Source: Epiperipatus broadwayi | Taxonomy: Eukaryota > Onychophora > Udeonychophora > Euonychophora > Peripatidae | NCBI GenBank assembly: GCA_028023455.1 | Contig: JAQFVV010012512.1 | Span: forward strand, 374,001 to 438,000 | Length of the DNA stretch: 64,000 bases | Reading direction: 5' to 3' | In this document: positions 42,351 to 61,329 of the stretch, in pieces | How positions within the stretch are numbered: the first letter of the stretch is position 1 | How the letters are laid out: the number at the start of each line of letters is the position of its first letter | The notes under the pieces: generated by a model | What the model saw: only the letters and a program-made list of their open reading frames with translations | Database searches by the model: none | What the model was told of the DNA's origin: nothing | Program-made: the position numbers and the translations under genes

Positions 42351-43091
42351 TCAAAATTGCATTTTCATACTCTTGGATTGTGGTAGGTGTTTTTTTAATA
42401 ACTTCCACCATGTCTTGGCAGCTTCTCTTAAGTAGTGGCTGGCTATTATAATCTTTTCCTTTTCTGCTACAGAGTGCAGACAGAAAAATTCTTTAATGCT
42501 GTCTAGATGATCTATGGGCTTTTCTCCTGGGTTACCCCTAAAAATTTGAATTTCTACAGAAGATATAAGGGATGGTCTCTGCAAGTTTCTTAGACTCATT
42601 TCAGGGTTTATTGTCTGTTCCATTTCTACTTTTGATTTTATTTCACCAGTGGTCTGAACATCTTTCTTTTTCCTATCTGTATTTAAATCAGCTTCTTCCA
42701 CCATTTCTTGATTTGACCCATCTTTTCACTGTCATCTTCTTTACTATCCACAACTTCTTTTGGTGTGGTCTGATCATCTTCATCTCTTCTTGGAGCCTTG
42801 TAAGGGTCTATTGCTGTATGATGCTTTACAATCTCTGGGGTGGTTTGGGTCCCTCGTGATTTCTCAAGCTTTAAAATTCTTTCCATCACCATCATCATTA
42901 GCTTCTCTCATTTCTTTGAGGATCGTATGAAAAGTCTCTCGATCGTCGTGATCATCTTTAGCCATCTTTCTGCTTTGATGGTTGCACTTTTTCCTATTGA
43001 TCTGATTTTTGAAAGTGATCTCTCATTCACTGTAGGTGGTTGAAGGTGCATTACTATCATCAGTCAATCCTTTATCTAATTGTTTTTCCAT
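42351..43091 (-). pseudogene. Degenerate retrotransposon gag
   Basis: The minus-strand start ATG is at 43089-43091 (MEKQLDKGLTDDSN), followed by an acidic, Asp/Glu/Lys-rich N-terminal part. A conserved retrotransposon gag segment follows: IFRGNPGEKPIDHLDSI near 42540, then SHYLREAAKTWWKLL near 42430. The F-x-G then A-x-x-WW layout is that of the Retrotrans_gag family found in Ty3/gypsy-type elements, where gag forms the particle that packages the RNA. Breaks are an in-frame TGA near 43022, a frameshift near 42890 and another near 42700, so no full protein can be made. The plus-strand frames at 42195-42386, 42572-42859 and 42840-43043 are shadows. The gag call is good; the clade is not resolved. 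Confidence 0.75.
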
Positions 43092-43480
43092 CTTTGAAAA
43101 TGAATAAATAATATAATAAACAATGTGAATCAAACTTATGGCACTCTCTGTATACTTAAATATTTTTTTTCAGTACATTTAATTAGGTCTCTGACTACTG
43201 GTCCCATTGTCCCTATCTTCATTAGCTACTGCATATTATTTCCCCAATCTATGTAATCTGCCTTTTTTAGTTTAGTTTTAGTGTACCTACGTTTTCTTGG
43301 TTAGCTCTTTCTATTAATTCTTTGAATGAGACATGTATTTTATTTAATCAACTATTAAAGATAAGAAAACAAACATTAGTCACTTTCCCTCTGTTCAACT
43401 GTTCTCCCATGTCTGAAAAAAAACTATACAAATAATTAGTGATATACAAACATTCATATATATATATATATATATATATA

Positions 43481-43530
<50 letters not shown>

Positions 43531-44693
43531 CAGGTAGTACAAGTAATTGTATTGGATACATTTGGTTTTCATTATTTAGACAACTGACCCACTACTGTGC
43601 TGACAATCAAATTTGCTGACAAATTTATTTATATGGGCGCCAGTGAGCAAAATGAGATCAATAGGGCCTATGAAATAACCCATTTATCCCCAAACTATAT
43701 ATGACTGACTTAATTTTTGATAAAACAATTTAATTGATGATGAATATTTATTATTTAATAACTATTGACACATTCCTGACCTGTGTTTAAATATAAAAAT
43801 TCAAATATTATTTTCACTAAGCATGAGGCTTTCACACACAAAGAAAAAAATGTCAAAATTAATATTACACAAGAACTTTTATTTGTTGATATTATTTTTA
43901 ATCTTGCTAGCATAAAAGCATGTAAACCATTTAAACATTTTGCCAACTGCATCTGGCTGCTTGGTGTACACAAAAGGTCTTCACCTGCTTTGAGGTTACT
44001 CTAGAAATTATTGTCATTAAAGCGTATTGTCACACTGCATCGGACCACTTGACAGATAATTCCCAGTTTGAAGGTCTTTGCCTACTTTGAGGCTACTAAG
44101 ATTACGGAGCGAACATTTAATATATGTGCTAGCAAGCAATACTTTGAAATTTAAAACTTTTAACATGATATCATATTGGATATTTTTAATTATAAAACTA
44201 AGATAACACTAGTTAATTTTGACACAGATAAATATTTCATCTAATTTTACCCCTTGCTTTGATACTCTTACTACTTTTCTGACAATAACTTTCTTACTGT
44301 CACGAACGCATATAAACAAACATATAATATATATACTGACATAGTACACATAATTAATTTATATATATTACTTTTCTTTAAATAATTATTTTGACCAACG
44401 AATCTTTTACTGAATGAACATTTAAAAAATAGTCTTGAAAACATTTTTAAGTATAAGAAAAAAATTTACAAAATGACATTTTAATTTATTAAAATCATTT
44501 CAGTTATGCATTCTAAATCGCAAAACTTTTTTTCAAATATATATAACATTCTACAAAAATATCCCTCTCTACAGAAACATTTGATTTATCGAGATCTCAA
44601 TTGACTGAGTAACTAAGATCATAATTACTGTCTATAGGGTGTGGGGTTTATTAAATCAAAACCACAACAGTTGGGCAGCCAAAAACATAACCA
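43092..44693 (-). other. 5' untranslated leader of the LTR element
   Basis: Lies between the 5' LTR and the gag start and shows no coding region. A compound TA array at 43455-43527, interrupted by TGAA, expands it. Directly after the LTR the minus strand reads TGGTTATGTTTTTGGCTG (44676-44693), starting with the expected TGG of a primer-binding site; I cannot match it to a tRNA. The frames at 43755-44004 have no recognisable domain. Confidence 0.5.
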
Positions 44694-47302
44694 TGTACCA
44701 GTCAAAAAATCCACCAAAAGAACTGCAAGTCGGATTCAAACTCAGCTGAACCAAACTGAATTCTAACTCAAATCAACAGCATGGATTATAGAAATCTAAA
44801 TCGACGGCACAGTGCTATGCGGCAAGAAACTAGCTCAACGGTTTGTGAGAATTAGAGACTTCTGAACTGAAAAGATACTGTTCGGGTTGCCAACACAGAC
44901 AGCGAATATTAACATTAAAATAATTATGAAAGAATTAATAACTAAAAAACCAAATGTGTTTAGAAAATATTTAATAATAATAATTTGTTTTGTTTGAATT
45001 TTAAATAAAGATTAAATTAATTAATAATTCTAGTCCTTAAACAAAGTTTATAATTATAATACGAGTGGTGGTCCTTATTATATGCCAATGAATATTACAC
45101 AATGTTTGAAAGTCTATGTCTATGCCCCCAACAAGAAAATAAAGGCAGATAAAGGTATTCATTAGTAAAGGAAATTATTACTCTAATTTTTTTACGAAAG
45201 AATGTGATATTTATTTTCACATTCGCAAATCCATTCATGAAGAGCAAGATATGTATTTTAGGGCATAACTTTAATCTTTATTGGAAAACTTATTTAATTA
45301 AATATAACTGAGAATTTGTTCGACTTTAATTAAAATCACTTCGTCACAAATTACGATCATCAGAGTGGGCTTTACTGGAACAGAGAGGTAACAGTGCTAA
45401 CGAATTATGAGCTATAAAATGAAATTAAAAGATAATAGCTAGTCGATAATCGAAGTCCTATGGTGACTTGTGTCTGACAAGTCTTATGCCTTTTGACTAA
45501 TATTAACAGGAGAGGAAGTGCTTTCTTCCTCGATAATTTAAAATAACAGAAATATGATCACCACCCAACCTAACAGAGTGGAAGATTGCACTATGTCAGC
45601 AACATTTGAAGATGATGACTTGATAGTCATCGTTTGAATAATAAAACCCATATAGAATGCTCTACATGATGACTTGATCAAATGAATTAAAGCCAAACGA
45701 GCTTTTAAGTAAAACTATTTTAAAGTATTTGTAAATCATATTAATTATGCCCCAATCATCGTGCCCTTCCTGAATCTTAATAGGAAATAACAAAGTTGAA
45801 TTAGAATATATTTATTTGATTCCTTTATCAGCCCTTTGAAAAAAACATTTTAAGATTATATTTGAATAAATATACATTGGTGAATACGAGAAAATAGCTG
45901 AGGCATAGATTGGAAGCGGAGCTAATAATTTATTATTAGCCAATTATAAAAATAGTAAACATGTAATAATTTTTTTCGACTCGATGATTGATAGAACTTA
46001 TAAATTTAGTTCTAATGGGCGAGAACTACTATTAGAATTAATATTATATTATTTGCGTGAGGCAAATAGAACAAAGGAGCTCATCGAGTCAAAAGATTAT
46101 TGGCATATAATTAAAAATAAACGGCATTAATAAAGCACACAAATATATATATATATATATAATATAATAAACAAACTGCCAAGTAAGAAAAGAGAAAGTT
46201 AAAGACTAGAAGTTGAGAGAATTACGATATAATAGCATAAATAAAAGTAAGTTTACACAGAGATTATTACACAGAGATTATGACATTTATAGAATGAAAA
46301 GAGCTCTTAAAGGGAGTGTAAAGTAAAGTTCAGAACTGGCCAGAAAGTTTAAGGTTCATTATGTAAATATATTACCCATTTCTTCTGGGTTGGATTCCTA
46401 GGTTACATGTCCGAGTTGGTAAAAAAATGTAGGCACCATTTGATTGATTACTTGAACAGCATTTTATTTGATTTTGGCAGCATGATTTGTCTGGAAAGAA
46501 TTTAGCAGCTTCATTGAAGATTCTCAAAGGGCTTCAGGAACCATAGCCAGATTCCTGATGTTCTAGCCCTTCACCATAATCGAAACACTATTTGAATTCA
46601 TCATTTTGAAATGCACAGAATTCACTGCACTTCTCTACAACAACAATGGTTTCTCCTTCTCCAAACATTTCAGAGCTATATATCTGTCCTCTGATGCCTT
46701 CAGGCTAGCACTTCTTTCATTATCAATGTTTTTAGATTTACTGGTTGTTTTTAGATACATTCCCTCGATAAGGCTTTCAAACTCATTAACTTGAATTCAT
46801 TTTCTAATTAGAAAATGAATTCTTAAAATCAGAAAATGATTTTAATTAGGAAATCCTTATCTTTTTTTCTAATTAATAAAACTTTAACTGTTGTTTTTAG
46901 AAAGGGAAAATCTGAAAGCTTATCGAAAGAATGTAGCTTTTAATCAATAAAACTTTAGCAAATTATTTAAAAATAAAATCAAACATTCCCGATGCAATGA
47001 AACTTTTAAACAATTATATATATTTAAATATTTACAAATATATACGCACAATCCACGCAGTTATAATATATAAATTCATGAATAATTCTATCATGAATTT
47101 ATTAATAGAATTGATCAATTTAAATCTGAAACTAATTATTTGAATACACATTTATGAAATAAGTTATTCTTTATGGAAATTAGCATGGATTGAACATATA
47201 AAGCCCCATTGCATCGGAAACTTAAGGTTAGTACTAGGGTTTGAAGTGGGCTTATGGCTTGATGTCATGAAGCTAGGATCGAACTCAGATCCGAATGCTT
47301 CA
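44694..47302 (-). repeat. 5' LTR of the minus-strand LTR element
   Basis: Plus-strand edges are TGTACCAGTCAAAAA and GATCCGAATGCTTCA. It aligns along its whole length with 39086-41725, apart from indels: about 55 bases are missing near 44870 and there is a short tandem ACACAGAGATTAT duplication near 46255. Contains the palindrome 46793-46822. The frames at 46606-46794 and 47164-47424 are not genes. Confidence 0.9.
46793..46822. repeat. Perfect 30-base palindrome in 5' LTR
   Basis: GAATTCATTTTCTAA plus its exact reverse complement. Compared with 41217-41246 one T became C in one arm and the paired A became G in the other, so pairing is kept. Confidence 0.9.
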
Positions 47303-47316
47303 ATATATATATATAT

Positions 47317-47421
47317 TGTAACAGTATCTGGGTTCGAATATGGGTTTAATTGCCAGTGTTGTTGCGAAGTAAATAGGTCAAAGCGGTAAAAATTTACAAT
47401 AGTCATTCGAACCCTGTTACA
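47317..47421. mobile_element. 105-base unit with terminal inverted repeats
   Basis: Begins TGTAACAG straight after a short TA run and ends TGTTACA. Just inside are the perfect inverted pair GGGTTCGAAT (47330-47339) and ATTCGAACCC (47405-47414). On the left, six extra bases separate the outer and inner repeats. It could be a tiny MITE or a heavily deleted LTR. No target-site duplication is evident on the right (CAAGAGT). Confidence 0.5.
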
Positions 47422-49014
47422 CAAGAGTATGAATGAGTACGTTAATCACTTAAATGTATGAATGTATATATTTTTGTTGTATGTGTTAATATAATGGGTG
47501 AAAATTACTAATATATTTATATGTGAGAATGTAGGGAATCGATTATATGAAAAGTTGCATTATTTTTTTTTTAATTCATTTGTGTTTTACATAGATATTT
47601 CGTTATGAATATCATAAGATAGATTTTAAATGCCATTGATAACACATGTTTCTTAACCAAAACCCATTAAACTTATAAGGCTAGAAAATAATCAATAGAA
47701 TGGAAAGTTGTTCCATTGGTGGTTTCAGTTAATGACTGTCCACCGGAATTCTTAGAACTGGTCAAGCATATTTTTAGAACAATGAAAGAAAAAGCATTCT
47801 TGAGATCGGACCATCTGCATAAGAATAGAAAAGAAAGGTAAGGTTAAAGGGCTCTAAAGAATAGAACTATATTTGTGATTTTAGTATTGATTTTTAAAAA
47901 TTAGAAAAGTAGTGAAGTGATAGAGAGAAGCAGAGAAAGACATATAAACTGATCAACCGAAGTATTAATTAAGAATTTTATTCATAATGTACTCCGTATA
48001 CATGCAGGGGTAAAATAATCATCTTGGTTCATCAGACTGCTCAATGGACAGATATTGTGGAACCTGCCTGAATTTTATTTATGGATTTGTCATTTAGTCA
48101 ACCAAGCACAATGGCCATGGAACTCTAACAACCAGATCCTCTCACAATCAAGCCAAACTCATCTACTTAAATTCTAATAGGGATTGTTTTGGTCAGAATA
48201 TTTCAGAGCTTATCATCATCGTTCAGACCAGCGACTTTTCATTAAAACCAACATCTTCTCTATGCTGTAAGCTTACAGATTATTAGCCTCAGCCATGTGA
48301 ACATTCACTCTTAAAAGGTAACTTTGATTATTTCTTAATCTGCCTTAAATGAACATTTAATAATGGCTAAAGAAACATGTATTATTTCAATTTAAATAAA
48401 GTCAATTAATAATTTATTAAAATGGTTAAGAAAATGCAACTCTGACATGTAATCACATGCTTTCGTTAATATGTGTATGAATTATATATGTATATGTAAT
48501 GGAATAAATGAATTATATGTTTAAGATATTAATATATGTGTGCGCGTGCTAATAAATCTTAGAATTAATTACCACTTATATATATTATTTACATTCTGGG
48601 TTTCTGTTGACTGATGGAATATTGTAATAGATTGGATTTAGATAGAAATTATATTTAAAGATATAAGGTGTCTCTTAATGAGATCATCCATAGCTTTGTT
48701 CTCCCGATAAACATCGTTTTCCCAGACCCTCGAGATTGAGCTAGTTAGGATAAAATACCCAAAGAGTATCCATTGGAACTTTTGTTTGCACTTTCAAGAT
48801 GTATAATTCTTATTAAATGGATAAGATTGGCACTTGAGAGGGGCTTCAGCCTTTGCTCATAAATATATGTGCTCGAAGCTTAGGGTAATAACTACTTATA
48901 CACACTAAATTCTTGGAACAAGATTGTGGGTAGAATGGTAAAATGGCTGCCTAGTGTGTGGCATGATATTCAAATACCGCATATTGGTTAATATATATAT
49001 ATATATATATATAT
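47422..49014. other. No recognisable gene; ends in a TA array
   Basis: Somewhat more balanced composition from 47640 to 48350, but no exon structure, domain or RNA can be supported. A TA array occupies about 48991-49014. Confidence 0.5.
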
Positions 49015-50094
49015 TATAACCAGTTGGGTTACATAGCACACAATCTTATATATACTATACTGGTCAAATAATGTTGATCCATCTCACATGATCTGGAACT
49101 CAATGAAACATACTTCAAACACAGTCAAGCCTGAGGTTTAGGTCAGGGAACACCTGGATTCAAACACATTCCACAATCATCATCTGATGGAACATCAAAT
49201 GAATAACATAGTAGTGATGGCACATTAAAATTTTATTCAAAATCTGGCCCCCAAGCAGAGCAGAGTAAACAATGAGTCATAATTAATAAAAACTCATATA
49301 TATAATGGAATGTATGGAAGTGGAGAGAAGATAATTCGAACAACATAAATGATTTGAATAATAAAACATTTAATAAAACAGTAATGTGATTATATACTTA
49401 TTAATATAGGAGTGAATGAGTGATCTACCTGGATGTAGATAGTTACAGATAGGCATTCATGCTTGTGTTACTCAGATGCTCTTGTGTGAAATAATGTAAT
49501 ATACATAAATATGTATATTTGGTGGTGAGACAAGATACCTATCATTTATTACAACATAAAATTACATTACATCAGGATTAATGCTTTAGTAATGGTTCGT
49601 AAAGATGGTGATTGATGTATACACAGCACAATTCTATTATTAGAGCAGAGAAATGAAGTCATTAACCCAATAAATTAATAATAACAGAGAAATAATGAAG
49701 CTGACATCAAGCAGAGAATCTGAAGTGAGATTTTGCTTCTAGATTAAGAAAATGAAAGGACTAAGAGGGCTTTTTTCAAAGGCACTGCTTAGACAAATGA
49801 AATGAGGTCTGGTGCCACATAGGCATAATAAAATCACTGATGCTTGGGGATCTATTTATACTTTAAATGGTCCTGGAAAGGTTAACTATCGACAGGACAG
49901 GCCATGAAGAAAGTATATGAATCCAAAGTCATTGCAACCCCCAGACTAGAAGCATGTAATATTTAATAAGATGAGCCAAATGTTAGCAACACAGCATGGA
50001 AAACATGTCTTGAATGACATGGTATGATGTTTACTACTTTAAAACATATGATCCTCACTCCAATTCCATGTTTAGGCAAGCCATACTATTCTGC

Positions 50095-50095
<1 letters not shown>
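49015..50095 (-). mobile_element. Candidate solo LTR between two TA arrays
   Basis: On the minus strand the unit reads TGCAGAATAG... to ...CCCAACTGGTTATA and is bounded on both sides by TA arrays. Minus-strand signals come in LTR order: TATAAATA near 49857 and GAATAAA near 49240, about 225 bases before the end. The last 25 bases (GTGCTATGTAACCCAACTGGTTATA) nearly match the end of family B (GTGCTATGTAATCCAACTGGTTACA), although the rest does not, so it may be a related LTR family. No coding region. Exact target-site duplications cannot be judged inside TA repeats. Confidence 0.5.

Positions 50096-50168
<73 letters not shown>
50096..50168. repeat. TA array
   Basis: About 73 bases of TA with a TTATG interruption near 50136. 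Confidence 0.95.
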
Positions 50169-50170
<2 letters not shown>

Positions 50171-51551
50171 AACAGACTTAATTTATACAAAACAGATTTA
50201 AAATTTATCCCCTTTCTTTTCCTGCTATTTAATATAGTTAAATTACTCCATCATGCATTTTACAATTTTAAAATATCACAGTATTTGAAATCTCAAAAGC
50301 ATAGCATAGTAAAATGGATAATAGATAAAATAAAAATAAGAAATTATCTTTTCAGAATTATATTAGCAACATAGCAAAATATTGGATAACATTAATTTTT
50401 AAATGATTCATGTAATACTTTTTCTTAAAATATACTAAGAAAAACGTGAAAATAGGTTAAATTGGAAAAACAATCTGGCAAGCATATTAATTAAGAGTGC
50501 ATTCAGATCTAACTAATAAGGCAGGGAGTTAATAACCTCAATCTATGGAGATCTGAGTAGATAGGAAAAATATAACTTTATCTGTTAAACTCACAAGATG
50601 GATTTAGATTGGCAGTTTAAAATAATAAAAAATACATAATTCAATATTAAGAAGAAACCATGCCAAAATTAAAAAAATAGGAGCATTTGATAGACTTGAA
50701 TACAGAAAAAAAAAATAGTATGAGAGCAAATTTATATTTACATTTAAAAGAATATTTAATTAAATATTTTATAAAAGAAATCTGGATAGTAGAAATCAAG
50801 ATTAGTGGACATATTAGATTAGATTTCACATGGCAGTTCTTAGGTTTGTTACCTTTCATATATTTAACCTTTTTGGGGGTCACTTTATTATTGGCCAAGT
50901 GAGGTAAAACTCAGAAACTTTTAATTGGTCAATTTACAAACTCTTTGATACAAATATTTTCATCTTTTAATATATATTAATTTTAGTTTCGTTTTCAAAA
51001 AGTATATTAATTATTTGTAATGTTAGGAAAGTAAACTAAAGTCTTTTCACAAATTTATTTTTATTTGTATTTTATAGAAATATTCAAAAGCGGAAAAATC
51101 AAAGAAAACATTACGAGCAAATTACAAGCAATGCAAACGTCATTTATATCCCTCCAAGATTTACTGTTATGAATTTTTTAAGAATTTTTTAGTAAAATCT
51201 TAGCGTTTTTCTAAAAATAATTACATTTTCAGCATATTTTAACCAAAATACATTATGATATGTAAATAAATGCCAGAAAAATATTCCAAAACATTAATCT
51301 TTCTTTGAAAATTAAATAAACAGCTTGGGATAATCTAAACTCTTGACAGGATGTCAAAATTATTGCTATTGCTGGTTTGTTTTTCAATTTACAACCATGT
51401 AAAGTATACAATTTTTTAATAAATTCTTACTACTTTTGTAAAATAACTATATTTTCAGCAGATTTTATGAAGATAATTTATAATATGTACGAAAAATAAT
51501 TAAAAAAACACTCTAAAACATATATTTTCATTTCCAGCAGTGAAAAAATAT
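50169..51551. other. No recognisable gene
   Basis: AT-rich sequence. The overlapping frames at 50647-50902 on both strands have no domain and biased composition, so I do not call them. Confidence 0.5.
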
Positions 51552-51746
51552 TTATTGGAATTATCAGCCAATAAGAATCGAGAATGGATGGCCCAACCAA
51601 TCAGAACTGACCTTCTTCTTTTGTTAAAGTTAAAACACTCCTAGTATTGATTTTTTACTTGTAAAATAATTCAAGAGAGGGCAGCATCTTACGGGACTTT
51701 TTCTAAAGTTTCCTATAAGTATAAATACATCACCTCAGCTCAAAAA
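51552..51746 (+). promoter_or_regulatory. Promoter-like cluster: CCAAT boxes and TATA box
   Basis: ATTGG near 51554, CCAAT at 51568-51572 and CCAAT at 51597-51601 lie upstream of overlapping TATA elements (TATAAG at 51714 and TATAAATA at 51720-51727). About 20 bases later AAAAAATGGCC gives an ATG in a favourable context. The spacing between TATA and ATG is too short for a usual start site plus leader, so the transcript start may lie beyond this ATG, or the cluster may be chance in AT-rich DNA. Confidence 0.25.
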
Positions 51747-51794
51747 ATGGCCGATTTAGAGCGATCCAAAGCCTTTGATGCAACAATGTGTTGA
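51747..51794 (+). CDS. Short ORF (15 codons) behind the promoter-like cluster
   Basis: ATGGCC start, peptide MADLERSKAFDATMC, then TGA. Its composition is less AT-biased than the surroundings. It is not recognised as part of any family. It could be the start of a first exon, an upstream ORF, or chance. I give it low weight. Confidence 0.12.
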   Translation: MADLERSKAFDATMC

Positions 51795-52562
51795 ACCTCA
51801 TACAAGGGTTAAGAGTATATATTCAGAGTTCAGCACATGCATGGCAATTTCATAGGATCTAAGTGATTTCTAATGTGGTAATAAGTTTCCATTAGGCATT
51901 TCTATGTTCCTAGTTCAAACTGTCCATCATTTTAGGGCATCAGCAAGTTGGTTACTAGTGGCATGAGAAAGACCAGCAGGGGTCAGGATAGGTGATTAGA
52001 TGTACTAGTTGTACAGCATATTGGAAATCAGAGTAGCATGGTATAGGTTGATGATGGTTTATTTCTCCAATTGAGTTTTTCTATGGTGGTCTAAATTGGC
52101 CCATTTTATACAACGGTAAGGTATTTAAGGAATGCTTTTAATATTTTTTTGTAATCTCAATCTCAATTACGAACTAATAGAAAATTTTATATTTACTTTA
52201 ACTATTGTTATTGGAGATGCAAACATTAGATAACTGTCCAAAAATATATTCAAATCTATTTTCAGATTGGAAATAGCTTTGACAAAAATGTTAACAGCAA
52301 AATTACAATCGTTGATCTTAATCCCCATTTTATTTTAAGTAAAAAAATTTCATTAAAAATTCCTTCCCAAGACTAAAACAATATTACATTTCCAACCCTT
52401 TAATTATTTTTGGCTAATAACCGATTGCATCTTCCATATTGGATTTTGACAAAATATACAGTTTAATAGAAAAAACAATTTAAAAAGAAAAAGTTTTAAA
52501 AATGACATATAATGAAATATTTTTTAAAAAATCAATATTTTGTTAGTAATTTGCTTTTATAA
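51795..52562. other. No recognisable gene
   Basis: 51800-52100 is less AT-rich than average, but no splice-consistent coding stretch is recognised. The stretch ends at a short TA array (about 52563-52579). Confidence 0.45.
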
Positions 52563-52579
52563 TATATATATATATATAT

Positions 52580-52705
52580 AAGAGCATGCTAATTAGCTCT
52601 GAACAAGCTTTTTTTAATTTATTTATGATAAATGCTACTACAAGAGAAGCATTTATCATAAATAAATAAAAAAAAAGCTTGTTTAAAGCTAATTAGCATG
52701 CTCTT
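52580..52705. repeat. Hairpin repeat with 57-58-base arms
   Basis: Left arm 52580-52636 and right arm 52648-52705 are near-perfect complements around the loop ACTACAAGAGA, with a few mismatches in the GCTCTGAACAAGC / GCTTTAAACAAGC part and in the A/T run. Half-copies of the arm with the same loop word occur at 62661-62722 and 63073-63113. The flank after the hairpin, 52706-52758 (TTTGTAAGTGCAAGCTATAT then GTCATGTGACATC), appears inverted at 63018-63070, so a longer repeat family includes both parts. Confidence 0.88.
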
Positions 52706-52777
52706 AATTTTACATATTTGTAAGTGCAAGCTATATATAAGTCATGTGACATCTGACTTTTATATATATATATATAT

Positions 52778-54430
52778 TGTAACGGGAGAAAGATCTTTGA
52801 GATTCACATATACTGACCCCGGGGGCGCCACTAGTCCAAAAAGAGGAACTAGACATTTATTTTAGGGTGGACAGGATATGTGAATCAAAAGGCACCGAAC
52901 TACACTCAGGGAGGAACAAGACATCTTAAATATTATTTAGACAGTTGAGAAATCAAAGCACAAAGACAAACGTCAGCCAAAGTAAGTTTAAACAATTTAT
53001 TAATTTTATTAAAAGTTGTGCAATAGAGTGAAGACATCTAGCCACAAATATAAAAGTGACTTATGTTAACATACACATATTTACCAGAGAGTGCACAAGA
53101 GTACGACAAACATGAAGGCATAAAACATTTTGGCAGCAAAATTATCTCATTTAAAATAGAAGAAATGGTTAGGAAAATATCTTCCTGCTGTCCAGTTGTA
53201 AAATTACAAAACAAACAACAACTTTAGCTTCCTGAATCAGGGATAATAAAACAGTTACTGTCCCGCCGGAAATCAACGTACTCAGCGTGAACCTCCGAGC
53301 AGTAATATTCTAATTACTGTCATTAAAACGCCACAGGACTGCTGCGCCTAATACTACATTCAAAGTAAACATGGTTGATCTCACTTACAAGACAGCAAAA
53401 GATATTTGATTACGATCTTACATAATCCAGAAAGAAATGACTACTTTCAGACAACCCGAAGAAAAAACTTAACAAATAGCCAGCAAAAAGATTTTGTTGT
53501 TTGCACAAAAAGTGCAAACGAAACATGCTTAAAGATTCCTTATTTTACAACTAAGGGCAGGTGAATAAATAAAGACTACAAAAACTGCCAATGAGTTTTG
53601 TAATACTTAACGAAATAATCAGGTATATATTAAACATATAAAATACAATCTCCTAATGCACCCTCTGATAAACGAAAATTGCAACCAAACTCGGAATCTT
53701 AAACTAAGATTCCAAGACACACTTTAAATACTAGAAAAGAGTACATACAGATAATAAATAATTAAAAAACAATTAATACCATTTTAAAACATTTATCATT
53801 AGATTGAGCGGAGATTTAATTAAATGCAATTTATTTACCCTGGCTAGAATAGGAAAAAGTTTAGCTTACGATAAGGCAGTGTCCTAGTGATTTGGTGACG
53901 AGTGTGCACTTTTGATAATAGTTCATCTTTCAGGTCCTTTGACAGTGGCAAGGTAGAGGCAGTGTTTATTTTAGAGGTTCATGGCATGACTGAAGAAGAG
54001 CTGGTAGGCGTGGGTCTGTCCTTTGTTTAAATTAGCAGGACATTCTAATGATGGCAAAACTCACAGTGGTGGATTTTGACATCTTGCACAGCAAAGAAGT
54101 TTGTCAATAATTATTTAAGTTTTTAGTAGGAATTAAATGCCCGAACAGCTACTCACAATGGTATCTCTTTGCAGGCTATAATCCAAGTGTGTATCTAATA
54201 ATGAATCTCTTCTCTCTCCCTAAATTGGCGGGCTATCCTTGCCTCACTACATTTCCCATGAAAAACTTCCATTAGTGTCCATTCTATATTTCAGGCAGGG
54301 CAAATATTAATTTCCTGCTCAATCTAATTTAAGAATTCCCACCAGGGATAATTGAAACAAAAACGACAAATACAAAACTAAATCTCCGCTTTTTTTAGAA
54401 TTAACTTTAAAAATATGACTAAAATAAAAG
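52778..54430 (-). mobile_element. LTR-like family F, copy 1
   Basis: Starts TGTAACGGGAGAAAG directly after a TA array, i.e. ends ...CTCCCGTTACA on the minus strand. The first 200 bases (ACTAGACATTTATTTTAGGG, GGACAGGATATGTGAA, ACTCAGGGAGGAACAA, GTCAGCCAAAGTAAG) recur inverted at 61330-61470. On the minus strand AATAAATGTC (near 52854) could be a poly(A) signal. Composition is richer in G and C than the surroundings up to about 54430, which I use as an approximate other edge. No coding frame is found; an LTR is the likeliest identity. Confidence 0.5.

Positions 54431-61329
<6,899 letters not shown>

Larger units (their letters stand above)
39086..47302 (-). mobile_element. Non-autonomous LTR retrotransposon with 2.6-kb LTRs
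   Basis: Two direct copies of about 2.6 kb (39086-41725 and 44694-47302) enclose 2968 bases. On the minus strand each LTR reads TGAAGCA...TGGTACA, with canonical TG/CA ends. A purine tract sits directly before the 3' LTR (41726-41739 reversed), TGG follows the 5' LTR, and both outer flanks are ATATA (39081-39085, 47303-47307), a plausible target-site duplication in a TA microsatellite. The internal region has a broken gag and no recognisable protease, reverse transcriptase, RNase H or integrase. LTRs longer than half the element plus loss of pol resembles the LARD class of non-autonomous elements. In one 280-base stretch I compared, the LTRs differ at about 4 percent, so the insertion is not recent. 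Confidence 0.88.

Noticed and set aside
42195-43043. Plus-strand open frames opposite the gag remnant
   Set aside because: The minus strand carries the gag domain signature; the plus-strand frames are its antisense shadows.
43634-43642. Minus-strand TGGCGCCCA as a lysine-tRNA primer-binding site for the LTR element
   Set aside because: The LTR ends, by alignment of the two copies, at 44694, about 1 kb away, and the match stops after 9 bases.
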